Shown in pieces: positions 1 to 6,318 of a stretch of 8,161 nt of DNA. Positions within the stretch are counted from its first letter, which is position 1. The number at the start of each line of letters is the position of its first letter. The position numbers were made by a program, and so were the translations under genes. This DNA is from Flavobacterium sp. UBA6721 (lineage in GTDB: Bacteria; Bacteroidota; Bacteroidia; Flavobacteriales; Flavobacteriaceae). The notes beneath the pieces were generated by a model. It was not told where the DNA came from. It searched no databases and worked only from the letters and a program-made list of their open reading frames with translations. The stretch spans positions 1 to 8,161 of the forward strand of contig DKIJ01000022.1 of the NCBI GenBank assembly GCA_002454195.1. The letters run 5' to 3'.

Positions 1-2
1 TT

Positions 3-476
3 ACAAGAATAAGTCAAAAGTACAATATTATCAACGCATTAAATTATTGTCAACAACATAAGGGTTTAGAAATTTACGCTTATGTTATTATGGGCAGCCA
101 CATACATTTATTATGTAAGGCAACAAATGGGTTTGTATTGTCGGATGTTATAAGAGATTTTAAAAAGTTTACGTCAAAAAAAATAATCCAGACTTGTATT
201 GACGAGCCAGAAAGCAGGAGGGAATGGATGATGACATATTTTCAAAAAGCCTGTGAACACCTTAAGAGAAATCAACAATACAAAGTTTGGCAATATGGTA
301 ATCATGCAGAACATATCTATAGTAATTTGTTTATTAAACAGAAAGTGGAATATATTCATAGCAATCCCGTGAAAGATAAAATTGTCACTTTGCCTGAGGA
401 TTATTATTTCAGCTCTGCCAGAAATTATGCAGGTTTAGAAAATGATTTAGAAGTTATTTTACTAGATTTGTTTTAG
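3..476 (+). CDS. REP-associated tyrosine transposase (RAYT, IS200-like Y1 family), 5' end outside window
   Basis: This is a single-strand DNA transposase/nickase of the HUH/Y1 superfamily, of the kind that mobilises or maintains REP palindromes. The reading frame is open from base 3 to the TAG at 474-476, so the ATG at 90 is internal rather than the start. The usual N-terminal residues, roughly 20-35, lie beyond the window edge. The hallmark strand EIYAYVIMGSHIHLL carries the metal-binding His-x-His pair (codons 99-101 and 105-107). The catalytic tyrosine is most likely in VEYIHSNPVKDKIV (codon 351-353), followed by the family's P-x-DY-x-F-SSA-x-NY ending. Relatives usually have Pro-(Asn/Ser) before the His pair, where this one has Gly-Ser. 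No frameshift is visible in the part present, so it could be intact. A REP-like palindrome follows the stop, which fits the family. Family assignment is strong; activity is unknown. Confidence 0.88.
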   Translation, partial: TRISQKYNIINALNYCQQHKGLEIYAYVIMGSHIHLLCKATNGFVLSDVIRDFKKFTSKKIIQTCIDEPESRREWMMTYFQKACEHLKRNQQYKVWQYGNHAEHIYSNLFIKQKVEYIHSNPVKDKIVTLPEDYYFSSARNYAGLENDLEVILLDLF

Positions 477-484
477 GAGTCTTT

Positions 485-531
485 GATTGAGGGCACGGAT
501 TGCAAATCCGCGCAATCGGGATTCTTTTTTT
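485..531 (+). repeat. REP-like palindrome downstream of the transposase, possibly also its terminator
   Basis: Directly after the transposase stop lie overlapping inverted repeats. CGGATT (496-501) and AATCCG (505-510) pair around a GCA loop, and the stem extends to 9 bp with one mismatch (493-501 with 505-513). Alternatively GATTGC (498-503) pairs with GCAATC (512-517), and GATTG (485-489) can pair with CAATC (513-517) to enclose the first hairpin. A T-run at 525-531 follows, so the element may also end transcription of the transposase. This is the most G+C-rich patch in an A+T-rich gap, and its place beside a RAYT gene is what one expects of its substrate. The pairing is read directly; the REP role is inferred. 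Confidence 0.6.
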
Positions 532-552
532 AGGTTGCAGATTTTATTTCTT

Positions 553-924
553 CTATTTTTTAACAAGCGTTATTTTCATATCCTCATTTTCTAGAACTAT
601 TTGGTCATCTGTAATCATGCAGTCATAAGGATAGGGAGTGCCTGTTTCATCTTTAATGGTCAGGTTTTTTCCTTTTTTGGTTAAGGCAAAAGTTCCATTA
701 TTGATTTCGCCTTCTAAAAAACCGTCTACATGGCCGTCTTTCGTAAAAGTTAGTGTCCCTTTAGTTAAGATTTCATTTTTAATAGAATCTGAAAGGGTTG
801 TTTTAGCTTCTACGTTGGTTATTTTCCAGGAATCCACTAATTCATTTCTTTTTTCATGGCACGAAAACAAGATAAGCGCTGCTATTGTTGTTAAGCCTAG
901 TGTATGTAAAATTGATTTTTTCAT
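553..924 (-). CDS. Small lipocalin-like lipoprotein of unknown function
   Basis: The 123-residue product begins with a lipoprotein signal: Met-Lys-Lys, a hydrophobic stretch (about 8-20) and the lipobox LFSC with Cys22 as the lipidation site. The mature part has a Trp-containing opening (VDSWKITNVEA, 30-40). Short beta-like segments then end in a TFTKDG element, a glycine-bearing NNGTFAL stretch and a KNLTI segment. This order resembles the lipocalin-like domain of many small Bacteroidota lipoproteins, in which expected function is ligand binding or is unknown. No catalytic motif is visible. The acidic residues near the C-terminus (DDQIVLENEDM) have no assigned role. It probably sits in an outer or inner membrane leaflet facing the periplasm. 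It stands alone, convergent with the transposase and divergent from the glycosyltransferase, so context gives no function. The ATG at 922-924 is chosen because the signal peptide begins there. Confidence 0.75.
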   Translation of the reverse strand: MKKSILHTLGLTTIAALILFSCHEKRNELVDSWKITNVEAKTTLSDSIKNEILTKGTLTFTKDGHVDGFLEGEINNGTFALTKKGKNLTIKDETGTPYPYDCMITDDQIVLENEDMKITLVKK

Positions 925-1084
925 GACTTTATAAGTTTGGTTTAGTTACCTCCAAGTTACGATATTTTTTTGAAATTAGCTATATTTCAATGCGTTGTGT
1001 TGGACTTGGTCAAAAATTCAAATGATTATTTCCTCCAAATAACAGATTGCCATTTATCATTTTTTAAACTTTAAGTTAAGATTC

Positions 1085-1114
1085 CTGATAAAAGTGAAAA
1101 AGTTACTATTTTAG
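1085..1114 (+). promoter_or_regulatory. Weak candidate promoter for the glycosyltransferase gene
   Basis: TATTTTAG at 1107-1114 matches five of the six fixed positions of the Bacteroidota -7 element TAnnTTTG. CTG at 1085-1087, 19 bases upstream, is one mismatch from the -33 TTG. The -7 element ends 28 bases before the ATG. The rest of the 925-1142 gap is A+T-rich with no other clear signal. Both elements are imperfect, so this is tentative. Confidence 0.28.
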
Positions 1115-1142
1115 CTTTTTTCCAAAAAATCTTTCTGTAATA

Positions 1143-3104
1143 ATGAGAAGCCGTAAACAAAAAATAGTCTTAGGTTTTAAAATAGTGTTTGTCATAATCG
1201 CGTTGGCTGCTATTGGGATTTTTAGTTTTAGAGAAGCGCTTTTGCAACAAATTATAGCCAAAACAGCTCATAAAATGGAAGTCGATTATGAGAGTCAATT
1301 TTTGGTTAAAGAAGCGGGTTTTGATGGACTATCCGGAGTTCATTTTACCGATGTGACTTTGGTTCCCAATCATGCGGATACTCTTTTTTCGATTCATAAA
1401 ATCAAAACTTCGGTTAATCTTTGGAAATTATTGGTTGGAGATGTTCAATTAGGAACTTTGGAAATTAGTAAGGGTTATATCCAATTGACCAAAAAAGGAA
1501 AAGTCAAGAATTTTGAAGCCTTTTTAAAAAGAGATAAAGACGAAGAAAAATCAACGGATAAAAGAGATTATGCGGCTTTTGCTTACCGAATTATTTCTAG
1601 AGTATTGAATCTCATTCCAACGGATATGAATGTCGAGAACTTAAGCTTTAAACTGGATGATAACGGTAAAAAAGCCAGAATTGATATTCAGAAATTAGTG
1701 TTGTCTAATAAAGAATTAGAAACTTCTATTCAGGTTAAAACGAACACTTTTGCGCAACGCTGGAAAATAAAAGGTTTTGCTGATCCAAGAAACAAACGTG
1801 CCGATATTCGATTGTTTAATATAGATACTGGAGCAATCAAAGTGCCTTATTTTGATGAACGCTATAATCTCATTTCTAGTTTTGATTCCATTCGTTTAAA
1901 TGTTGACAATATTGATAAAAGCATGGGGGAATTCCACATTGATGGTTTTGCCTCGATTGCTAATTTGAAAATCAATCATGCTAAAATTGCTAAAAAAGAT
2001 GTGCTGATTAAGAATGCTCGTTTTGATTACCGATTCCTTTTAGGTTCCGATTTTATTTCAGTGGATAGTAGTTCGACAGTGCAATTTAATAAGGTGAAAT
2101 TCCATCCGTATTTGGCTTATGAAACGGAAGAAGATACCATTTATAAACTCAAAATCAATATCCCAAAAACAAAAGCACAAGATTTAATCACATCGCTTCC
2201 TGATGGTTTGTTTACGCATTTTCAAGGAATGGAAGCCGAAGGAACTTTTGATTATAACTTAGATTTTGAGTACAATAAAAACAAACCCAATGCCTTGGTT
2301 TTCAATAGTAATCTAAGAAAAGAAAATCTTAGAATTACAAAGTATGGTGAAGCCAATTTGAATAAATTGAATGGCGAATTTATTTACCGTGCTATTATCA
2401 ACGGAGTATTGCAGCGTCCTGTTTTAGTGGGTGCTGCCAATGTGAATTATACACCACTCGATCAGATTTCGCCCTATTTACAAAAATGTGTATTGACAAC
2501 CGAAGATCCTTCTTTCTTTAATCATCATGGTTTTATCAATGAGGCTTTTAAGCAGTCTATTGTAAAAAACATTCGAACGAAGAAGTTTTCTCGTGGAGCG
2601 AGTACTATTAGCATGCAATTAATCAAGAATGTTTTTCTGACAAGAGAGAAAACTTTGTCTCGAAAATTAGAAGAAATTCTATTGGTTTACATCTTGGAAA
2701 ACAACCGAATTGTTAGCAAAGAACGCATGCTGGAAGTCTATTTTAATATTATCGAATGGGGACCAAATGTGTATGGAATAGGCGAAGCAGCGCAGTATTA
2801 TTTCCAGAAAACACCAGCCGATTTGACTTTTAACGAATGTTTGTTCTTAGCAAGAGTGATTCCAAGTCCGAAGAAATTCATGTATTTGTTTAATGACGAA
2901 GGAAATCTGAAAGATTCGGCGATGAATCAGGTTTCTTTTTTAACCAATCTGATGATTAAACGCGGATTGCTTACCGTGGATGATACTATCTACAAAACGC
3001 AGCAAACCGTTTTGTCTGGACCTGCTAAATCGCTACTTCGTATTAAAGTGAAAGATACTACGGTGGTAGATTCTTTGAAAATGAATGATGAATTTGAATT
3101 TTAG
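1143..3104 (+). CDS. Membrane-anchored peptidoglycan glycosyltransferase (GT51) with an AsmA-like region
   Basis: The 653-residue protein is predicted to polymerise lipid II into glycan strands at the outer face of the inner membrane. Residues 8-28 form one N-terminal transmembrane segment after a basic start (MRSRKQK). Residues about 45-430 are beta-rich. The part at 84-115 (IHKIKTSVNLWKLLVGDVQL, then a short strand) has the alternating pattern that opens AsmA/TamB-type domains. The GT51 domain spans about 435-600 and has all the usual motifs: EDPSFFNHHG with catalytic Glu454, RGASTISMQL (484-493), RKLEE with Glu511 (507-511) and KERMLEVYFN (526-535), then GIGEAAQYYF. There is no penicillin-binding transpeptidase domain, so it is monofunctional like MtgA but far longer than that protein's roughly 240 residues. 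In most GT51 enzymes the domain follows the anchor closely; here about 400 residues intervene. It is monocistronic, with an A-rich leader. The GT51 call is firm and the AsmA-like call is moderate. Confidence 0.9.
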   Translation: MRSRKQKIVLGFKIVFVIIALAAIGIFSFREALLQQIIAKTAHKMEVDYESQFLVKEAGFDGLSGVHFTDVTLVPNHADTLFSIHKIKTSVNLWKLLVGDVQLGTLEISKGYIQLTKKGKVKNFEAFLKRDKDEEKSTDKRDYAAFAYRIISRVLNLIPTDMNVENLSFKLDDNGKKARIDIQKLVLSNKELETSIQVKTNTFAQRWKIKGFADPRNKRADIRLFNIDTGAIKVPYFDERYNLISSFDSIRLNVDNIDKSMGEFHIDGFASIANLKINHAKIAKKDVLIKNARFDYRFLLGSDFISVDSSSTVQFNKVKFHPYLAYETEEDTIYKLKINIPKTKAQDLITSLPDGLFTHFQGMEAEGTFDYNLDFEYNKNKPNALVFNSNLRKENLRITKYGEANLNKLNGEFIYRAIINGVLQRPVLVGAANVNYTPLDQISPYLQKCVLTTEDPSFFNHHGFINEAFKQSIVKNIRTKKFSRGASTISMQLIKNVFLTREKTLSRKLEEILLVYILENNRIVSKERMLEVYFNIIEWGPNVYGIGEAAQYYFQKTPADLTFNECLFLARVIPSPKKFMYLFNDEGNLKDSAMNQVSFLTNLMIKRGLLTVDDTIYKTQQTVLSGPAKSLLRIKVKDTTVVDSLKMNDEFEF

Positions 3105-3108
3105 TTTA

Positions 3109-3252
3109 AACACTAAGGAGTTAAAGTTGAAAGTCTTATTGATAAAAAACCATTAAGAAGTTAAGGTTTAACTTAATGAAGCTTAACTTCTTAATGGTTT
3201 ATTTGAAATTTATCTTAGTGTTCTTTGCGAAAAACTTAAATAAACTTTGCGG
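3109..3252. repeat. Nested inverted repeat plus CTTTGCG direct repeats in the convergent gap
   Basis: AACACTAAG (3109-3117) is the inverse of CTTAGTGTT (3214-3222). Inside these lies a perfect 18-bp inverted repeat (3147-3164 with 3183-3200), and inside that CATTAAG (3151-3157) is the inverse of CTTAATG (3172-3178). To the right, CTTTGCG occurs at 3223-3229 and again at 3245-3251, 22 bases apart. The arrangement fills almost the entire gap between the two convergent genes. It resembles degenerate intergenic repeats I recall from Flavobacterium chromosomes, but membership of a repeat family cannot be shown from a single copy. Confidence 0.55.
3144..3200 (-). terminator. Intrinsic terminator of the aldo/keto reductase gene, possibly bidirectional
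   Basis: The perfect 18-bp stem (3147-3164 with 3183-3200, 18-base loop) is followed on the minus strand by a run of six T (complement of 3144-3149). That suits termination of the minus-strand gene ending at 3261. On the plus strand the stem is followed only by TTTATTT-like sequence, so termination of the glycosyltransferase transcript is plausible but weaker. The stem is A+T-rich, which lowers its strength. Confidence 0.55.
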
Positions 3253-3260
3253 TTTAATAA

Positions 3261-4298
3261 TTATGGTGCAGGATCAGGAATTACAGCGTGAACTGCATTG
3301 ATTTCTGCGATAATTTCGTCGGATAAAACAAGATCAATGGAACCAATGTTTTCCTTTAATTGTTCCAAAGTAGTCGCTCCAATAATATTACTGGTTACAA
3401 AAGCCTGTTGGTTTACAAAAGCCAAAGCCATTTGTGCCAAAGAAATTCCGTGTTTTTTAGCAATTTCACTATAGCGTTGCGTTGCTTCGTTGCATTGAGC
3501 ACTATTGTATCTTGAAAATTGAGGAAACAATTTGATACGTGCATTTGGGTGACTTTCGCCTGTTAAGAATTTCCCTGAAAGCACACCAAAAGCAAGTGGA
3601 GAATACGCAAATAGCCCCACGTTTTCACGCATACAAATTTCGGCAGAACCCACTTCAAACTGACGATTTAGTAATGAATAAGGATTTTGTATCGTACTAA
3701 TTTTAGGTAAATGGTTGTATTTACTCTCGTTCAGAAAACGCATAATCCCCCAAGGCGTTTCATTTGAAAGCCCGATGTGTTTGATTTTACCTGCTTTGAT
3801 AAAACTTTCTAAGGTTTCTAAAACTTCTTGAATGTTGTCTTCCCAGCCGTCTTCCTGACTTTCAAAACCTCTTTTTCCAAAGAAATTGGTTTTGCGTTCT
3901 GGCCAGTGGAGTTGGTACAAATCGATATAATCGGTTTGTAAACGTTGCAAACTTTGGTCTAAAGCAAATTTAATGCTGGCAGGAGAAAAGTCGTTTTTTT
4001 CACGCATATAGGTGAAATTCGGATTCGGTCCTGCAATTTTGGTAGCCAAAACAATTTCGTCTCTTTTACCAGTTTTTTTAAACCAGCTTCCCAAGATTTT
4101 CTCGGTACTTCCATAGGTTTCTTGACGGGCTGGAACCGAATACATTTCGGCTGTATCAAAAAAGTTGACACCGTTTGCCACAGCATAATCCATTTGGGCA
4201 TGGCCCTCTGCTTCCGAGTTTTGTTCGCCAAAAGTCATTGTGCCAAGGCATATTTTACTCACTTTTATGTCAGTATTGGGTGGTGTAGTGTATTTCAT
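3261..4298 (-). CDS. tas: Tas-like NADP(H)-dependent aldo/keto reductase
   Basis: This 345-residue cytoplasmic TIM-barrel oxidoreductase matches the length of E. coli Tas (about 346). It shares distinctive stretches with it, including LGTMTFGEQNSEAEGHAQ (18-35), LQTDYIDLYQLHWP (120-133) and TIQNPYSLLNR (202-212). The expected catalytic tetrad is present: Asp48 and Tyr53 in FFDTAEMY, Lys87 in ATKIAGP and His131 in QLHWP. The C-terminal IIGATTLEQLKENI segment (305-318) is the usual cofactor-phosphate-binding region. Such enzymes reduce aldehydes or ketones with NADPH. Tas was named as a suppressor of tyrosine auxotrophy, and its physiological substrate is not settled. The gene lies 113 bases after ompA on the same strand, but a strong terminator sits between them, so it is probably transcribed alone. 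The start at 4296-4298 matches the family N-terminus. Confidence 0.93.
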   Translation of the reverse strand: MKYTTPPNTDIKVSKICLGTMTFGEQNSEAEGHAQMDYAVANGVNFFDTAEMYSVPARQETYGSTEKILGSWFKKTGKRDEIVLATKIAGPNPNFTYMREKNDFSPASIKFALDQSLQRLQTDYIDLYQLHWPERKTNFFGKRGFESQEDGWEDNIQEVLETLESFIKAGKIKHIGLSNETPWGIMRFLNESKYNHLPKISTIQNPYSLLNRQFEVGSAEICMRENVGLFAYSPLAFGVLSGKFLTGESHPNARIKLFPQFSRYNSAQCNEATQRYSEIAKKHGISLAQMALAFVNQQAFVTSNIIGATTLEQLKENIGSIDLVLSDEIIAEINAVHAVIPDPAP

Positions 4299-4331
4299 TT
4301 TAGAATTTATAAAATTTAAAAGATAAAGTTA

Positions 4332-4360
4332 CAAAGGATTTAAGGAAGAACTTTAATCAA
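4332..4360 (-). promoter_or_regulatory. Candidate promoter for the aldo/keto reductase gene
   Basis: On the minus strand TTG (complement of 4358-4360) is followed after 18 bases by ATCCTTTG (complement of 4332-4339). This keeps the TTTG half of the Bacteroidota -7 element but not its TA. The element lies 33 bases before the ATG. The -33 TTG overlaps the T-run of the preceding terminator, so the two signals are packed together. Spacing is good; the -7 match is partial. Confidence 0.35.
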
Positions 4361-4392
4361 AAAAGCTTCGAAGGTGTTCTTCGAAGCTTTTT
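4359..4392 (-). terminator. Strong intrinsic terminator of the OmpA lipoprotein gene
   Basis: AAAAAGCTTCGAA (4360-4372) and TTCGAAGCTTTTT (4380-4392) form a perfect 13-bp stem with a 7-base loop. It begins 19 bases after the ompA stop on the minus strand and ends in a T-run (complement of 4359-4364). It separates this gene from the downstream aldo/keto reductase. The stem is symmetric in its A and T flanks, so it could also act on the plus strand, where no gene needs it. Confidence 0.85.
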
Positions 4393-4411
4393 AACTTTTA
4401 TTTAATGTGTT

Positions 4412-5353
4412 TTAGTTGATTTCGTTCAACATTTCGGCAATTTCATCTAGTTTTGGTGTTAGAATAATTTCGATTCTGCGGTTTTTCGCTTTCCCTTCAG
4501 CAGTTTCATTCGTGGCTAATGGTAAAAACTCTCCACGACCGGCAGCAGTCAGATTCTTTTTGTTGATGGCTTTGTTTTCGCTCAAAATACCAACAATAGC
4601 AGTGGCTCTTTTAGTCGATAAATCCCAGTTGTCCGCAATTGGTCCTGAACCTCCGTAAGGATCATTGTCGGTGTGACCTTCAATAAGCACGGAAATATCT
4701 GGGTTCTCGCCTAATACTTTTCCAAGTTCTACTACTGCTTTTTTACCTTCAGAACTCACCGCCCAGCTTCCTGAGTTGAAAAGTAGTTTGTTTTCCATAG
4801 AAACATATACTTTTCCGTTTTTTTGTTCTACTTTCAAACCTTTGCCTTCAAAACCATTTAAAGCTTTAGATAAGGTTTCTTTTAATTTTCGCATTGCTGC
4901 TTCTTTGGCGGCAATCATATCCTCTAATTCATTTAAACGTTGCGCACTTTTGCTTAAACGTTCCTGTTCGATCGATAATGCTTTTTGTTTGGCTTCTAAT
5001 TCGGCTAATAAGTCGCGATTCTTTTTCATGTTAGATTGCAAAGCATCATTGCTGTTTTTCTCTAAAGCATTGTAGGATTCTTGAAGGCGAGCAATTTTTT
5101 CATTTAATGCATTTTGATCGGCAGTTAGTTTGTCACGTTCTGATTTGATTTTGCTTAATTCATTTTTTAAAGCATCACGATCTAATTCCAATTGGTTTTT
5201 CGCTTTTAGCAAAGACTCGTTTTCATCGGATAAGTTACCGTTTTCTTTTTTAAGATCATTGTACTTGTTTTCTAAGTCGGTATATATTTTTTTAGAAACA
5301 CAAGAGGTTGAAAGCGCTAGAACTAATAGCCCTATTGAAATTTTTTTTATCAT
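4412..5353 (-). CDS. OmpA-family peptidoglycan-binding lipoprotein with long coiled coil
   Basis: The 313-residue protein probably tethers the outer membrane to peptidoglycan. Residues 1-17 are a signal peptide ending in a lipobox (STSC, Cys18 lipidated). Residues about 23-165 are charged and heptad-like, rich in Lys, Glu, Leu and Asn, and predict a long coiled coil reaching into the periplasm. Residues about 185-300 are the OmpA C-terminal domain: KLLFNSGSW, then IEGHTDN with Asp229, then NWDLSTKRA with Arg249, and GKAKNRRIEI. Asp229 and Arg249 correspond to the diaminopimelate-binding pair of OmpA domains. The spacing between them is lengthened by a DPYGGSGPIA insert, similar to the longer loop seen in MotB-like members. 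No beta-barrel is present, unlike true OmpA. It lies 63 bases after exonuclease III on the same strand and may be partly co-transcribed, but has its own candidate promoter. A strong terminator follows. Confidence 0.92.
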   Translation of the reverse strand: MIKKISIGLLVLALSTSCVSKKIYTDLENKYNDLKKENGNLSDENESLLKAKNQLELDRDALKNELSKIKSERDKLTADQNALNEKIARLQESYNALEKNSNDALQSNMKKNRDLLAELEAKQKALSIEQERLSKSAQRLNELEDMIAAKEAAMRKLKETLSKALNGFEGKGLKVEQKNGKVYVSMENKLLFNSGSWAVSSEGKKAVVELGKVLGENPDISVLIEGHTDNDPYGGSGPIADNWDLSTKRATAIVGILSENKAINKKNLTAAGRGEFLPLATNETAEGKAKNRRIEIILTPKLDEIAEMLNEIN

Positions 5354-5373
5354 GTTATTTAATTTTATTTGAA

Positions 5374-5403
5374 CCTAAATATTTTTTTACTTTGTCATTG
5401 CAA
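5374..5403 (-). promoter_or_regulatory. Candidate promoter for the OmpA lipoprotein gene
   Basis: On the minus strand TTG (complement of 5401-5403) is followed by exactly 19 bases and then TATTTAGG (complement of 5374-5381). This is the TTG-N19-TAnnTTTG layout of Bacteroidota promoters with two mismatches in the -7 element. It ends 20 bases before the ATG, which would give a short A-rich leader. The -33 TTG falls within a 14-bp palindrome. Confidence 0.45.
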
Positions 5404-5410
5404 TTGCAAT
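5397..5410. repeat. Perfect 14-bp palindrome between xth and ompA
   Basis: ATTGCAATTGCAAT reads the same on both strands, and a second overlapping palindrome, CAATTGCAATTG, occupies 5401-5412. It covers the -33 part of the candidate ompA promoter. No T-run follows on the minus strand, so it is not an obvious terminator for xth; an operator or chance low-complexity repeat are the alternatives. Confidence 0.4.
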
Positions 5411-5416
5411 TGTTTT

Positions 5417-6181
5417 TTATTCTATATCTACAAGAACGGGGCAATGGTCAGAATGTTTTGCTTCTGGTAAAATTAGTGCTCTTTTGATCTTTTCTTTTAA
5501 AGGTTCACTAACCAAACAATAATCAATACGCCAACCTTTATTTTCGGCTCTTGCGGTTTTTACGCGTACCGTCCACCAAGAATAATTACCAGGTTCTTTG
5601 TTTAAAAATCGGAAACTGTCTATAAAACCATTTTTCAAGAACCCGTCTAGCCATGCACGTTCTTCAGGAAGAAAACCAGAAACTTTAGCGTTTCTTATTG
5701 GGTCGTGAATGTCGATGGCTTCGTGACAAATATTGTAATCACCACAAATGATGAGGTTAGGGATTTCCTTTTTCAAATCATTAATATAATTTTGGAAATC
5801 GTCCATATATTGGAATTTATGATTCAATCTTTCAATATTTGTTCCCGAAGGCAAATACAAACTCATCACTGAAAAATCCTCAAAATCGACACGAATATTT
5901 CGTCCTTCGAAGTCCATGTGCTCAATTCCTGTGCCATAAACTACATTTTTTGGTTTTGTTTTAGATAAAATAGCAACACCACTATAGCCTTTTTTGGTAG
6001 CAGGAAACCAATAATGGTATGGGTAACCCGCCATTTCAAAATCCATTAAAGGGAGTTGGTCGGGAGTTGCCTTAATTTCCTGAAGACAAACCACATCGGG
6101 TTTTGCTTTTTCTAACCAATTGATAAAACCTTTTGTAATAGCGGCTCGAATGCCATTGACATTATACGATAAAATCCTCAT
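5417..6181 (-). CDS. xth: Exodeoxyribonuclease III / AP endonuclease
   Basis: This 254-residue cytoplasmic base-excision-repair enzyme is expected to cleave DNA 5' of abasic sites and to degrade 3' ends. The length is normal for the ExoIII branch of the EEP nuclease fold. Active-site residues appear in order: Asn7 (SYNVNGIRA), metal-binding Glu35 (CLQEIKA), Tyr109 (SLYLPSG), Asp148 and Asn150 (CGDYNICH), Asp220 (GWRIDYCLVS) and the catalytic Asp245-His246 pair (HSDHCPV). The YSWWTVRVKTARAENKGWR stretch is the family's DNA-contacting loop. The ATG at 6179-6181 begins directly with the first conserved strand, MRILSYNVNG, so no other start fits. It is divergent from the acyltransferase gene and upstream of ompA with a 63-base gap. 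Nothing suggests damage-inducible control, and no motif residue is missing. Confidence 0.96.
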   Translation of the reverse strand: MRILSYNVNGIRAAITKGFINWLEKAKPDVVCLQEIKATPDQLPLMDFEMAGYPYHYWFPATKKGYSGVAILSKTKPKNVVYGTGIEHMDFEGRNIRVDFEDFSVMSLYLPSGTNIERLNHKFQYMDDFQNYINDLKKEIPNLIICGDYNICHEAIDIHDPIRNAKVSGFLPEERAWLDGFLKNGFIDSFRFLNKEPGNYSWWTVRVKTARAENKGWRIDYCLVSEPLKEKIKRALILPEAKHSDHCPVLVDIE

Positions 6182-6201
6182 TTTTTTATTTTTTAGATTT
6201 C

Positions 6202-6209
6202 CAAAAATA
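6202..6209 (-). promoter_or_regulatory. -7 promoter element for xth
   Basis: TATTTTTG on the minus strand is an exact match to the Bacteroidota -7 consensus TAnnTTTG, placed 20 bases before the xth ATG. No TTG is found at the usual distance upstream, so the -33 half is missing or diverged. Confidence 0.5.
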
Positions 6210-6283
6210 CTAAAAAATATAAGGGACTATTGGTAAATATTAAAATCAAATTCGGCATATAGTCGGATAATGGAGTTTTTTTC

Positions 6284-6291
6284 TATCTTTG
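6284..6291 (+). promoter_or_regulatory. -7 promoter element for the OlsF-type acyltransferase gene
   Basis: TATCTTTG is an exact match to TAnnTTTG and lies 27 bases before the ATG at 6319, followed by an A-rich leader (AAAAAAGAAAAATATAA) typical of Bacteroidota start regions. A clear -33 TTG is not seen at the expected spacing. With the xth element at 6202-6209 it makes a divergent promoter pair. Confidence 0.55.
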
Positions 6292-6318
6292 TTTTTCGCT
6301 CAAAAAAGAAAAATATAA

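Noticed and set aside
638..934. 98-codon plus-strand open frame over the lipoprotein gene
   Set aside because: It is the antisense shadow of the lipoprotein gene, which has a clear signal peptide and lipobox; the plus-strand translation has no recognisable domain or start context.
946..959. GGAGG-like site and TAACTTGG upstream of the lipoprotein start on the minus strand
   Set aside because: GGAGG lies about 24 bases from the ATG, too far for a Shine-Dalgarno site, and TAACTTGG has no TTG at a promoter-like distance, so neither is called.
3959..4231. 90-codon minus-strand frame inside the aldo/keto reductase gene
   Set aside because: It is an alternate frame within a well-conserved reductase, with no domain and basic, low-information composition.
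4416..5372. Three plus-strand open frames opposite the OmpA lipoprotein gene
   Set aside because: They are rich in Ser, Phe and Leu, as expected from the complement of Lys/Glu/Asn-rich coiled-coil codons, and have no family features.
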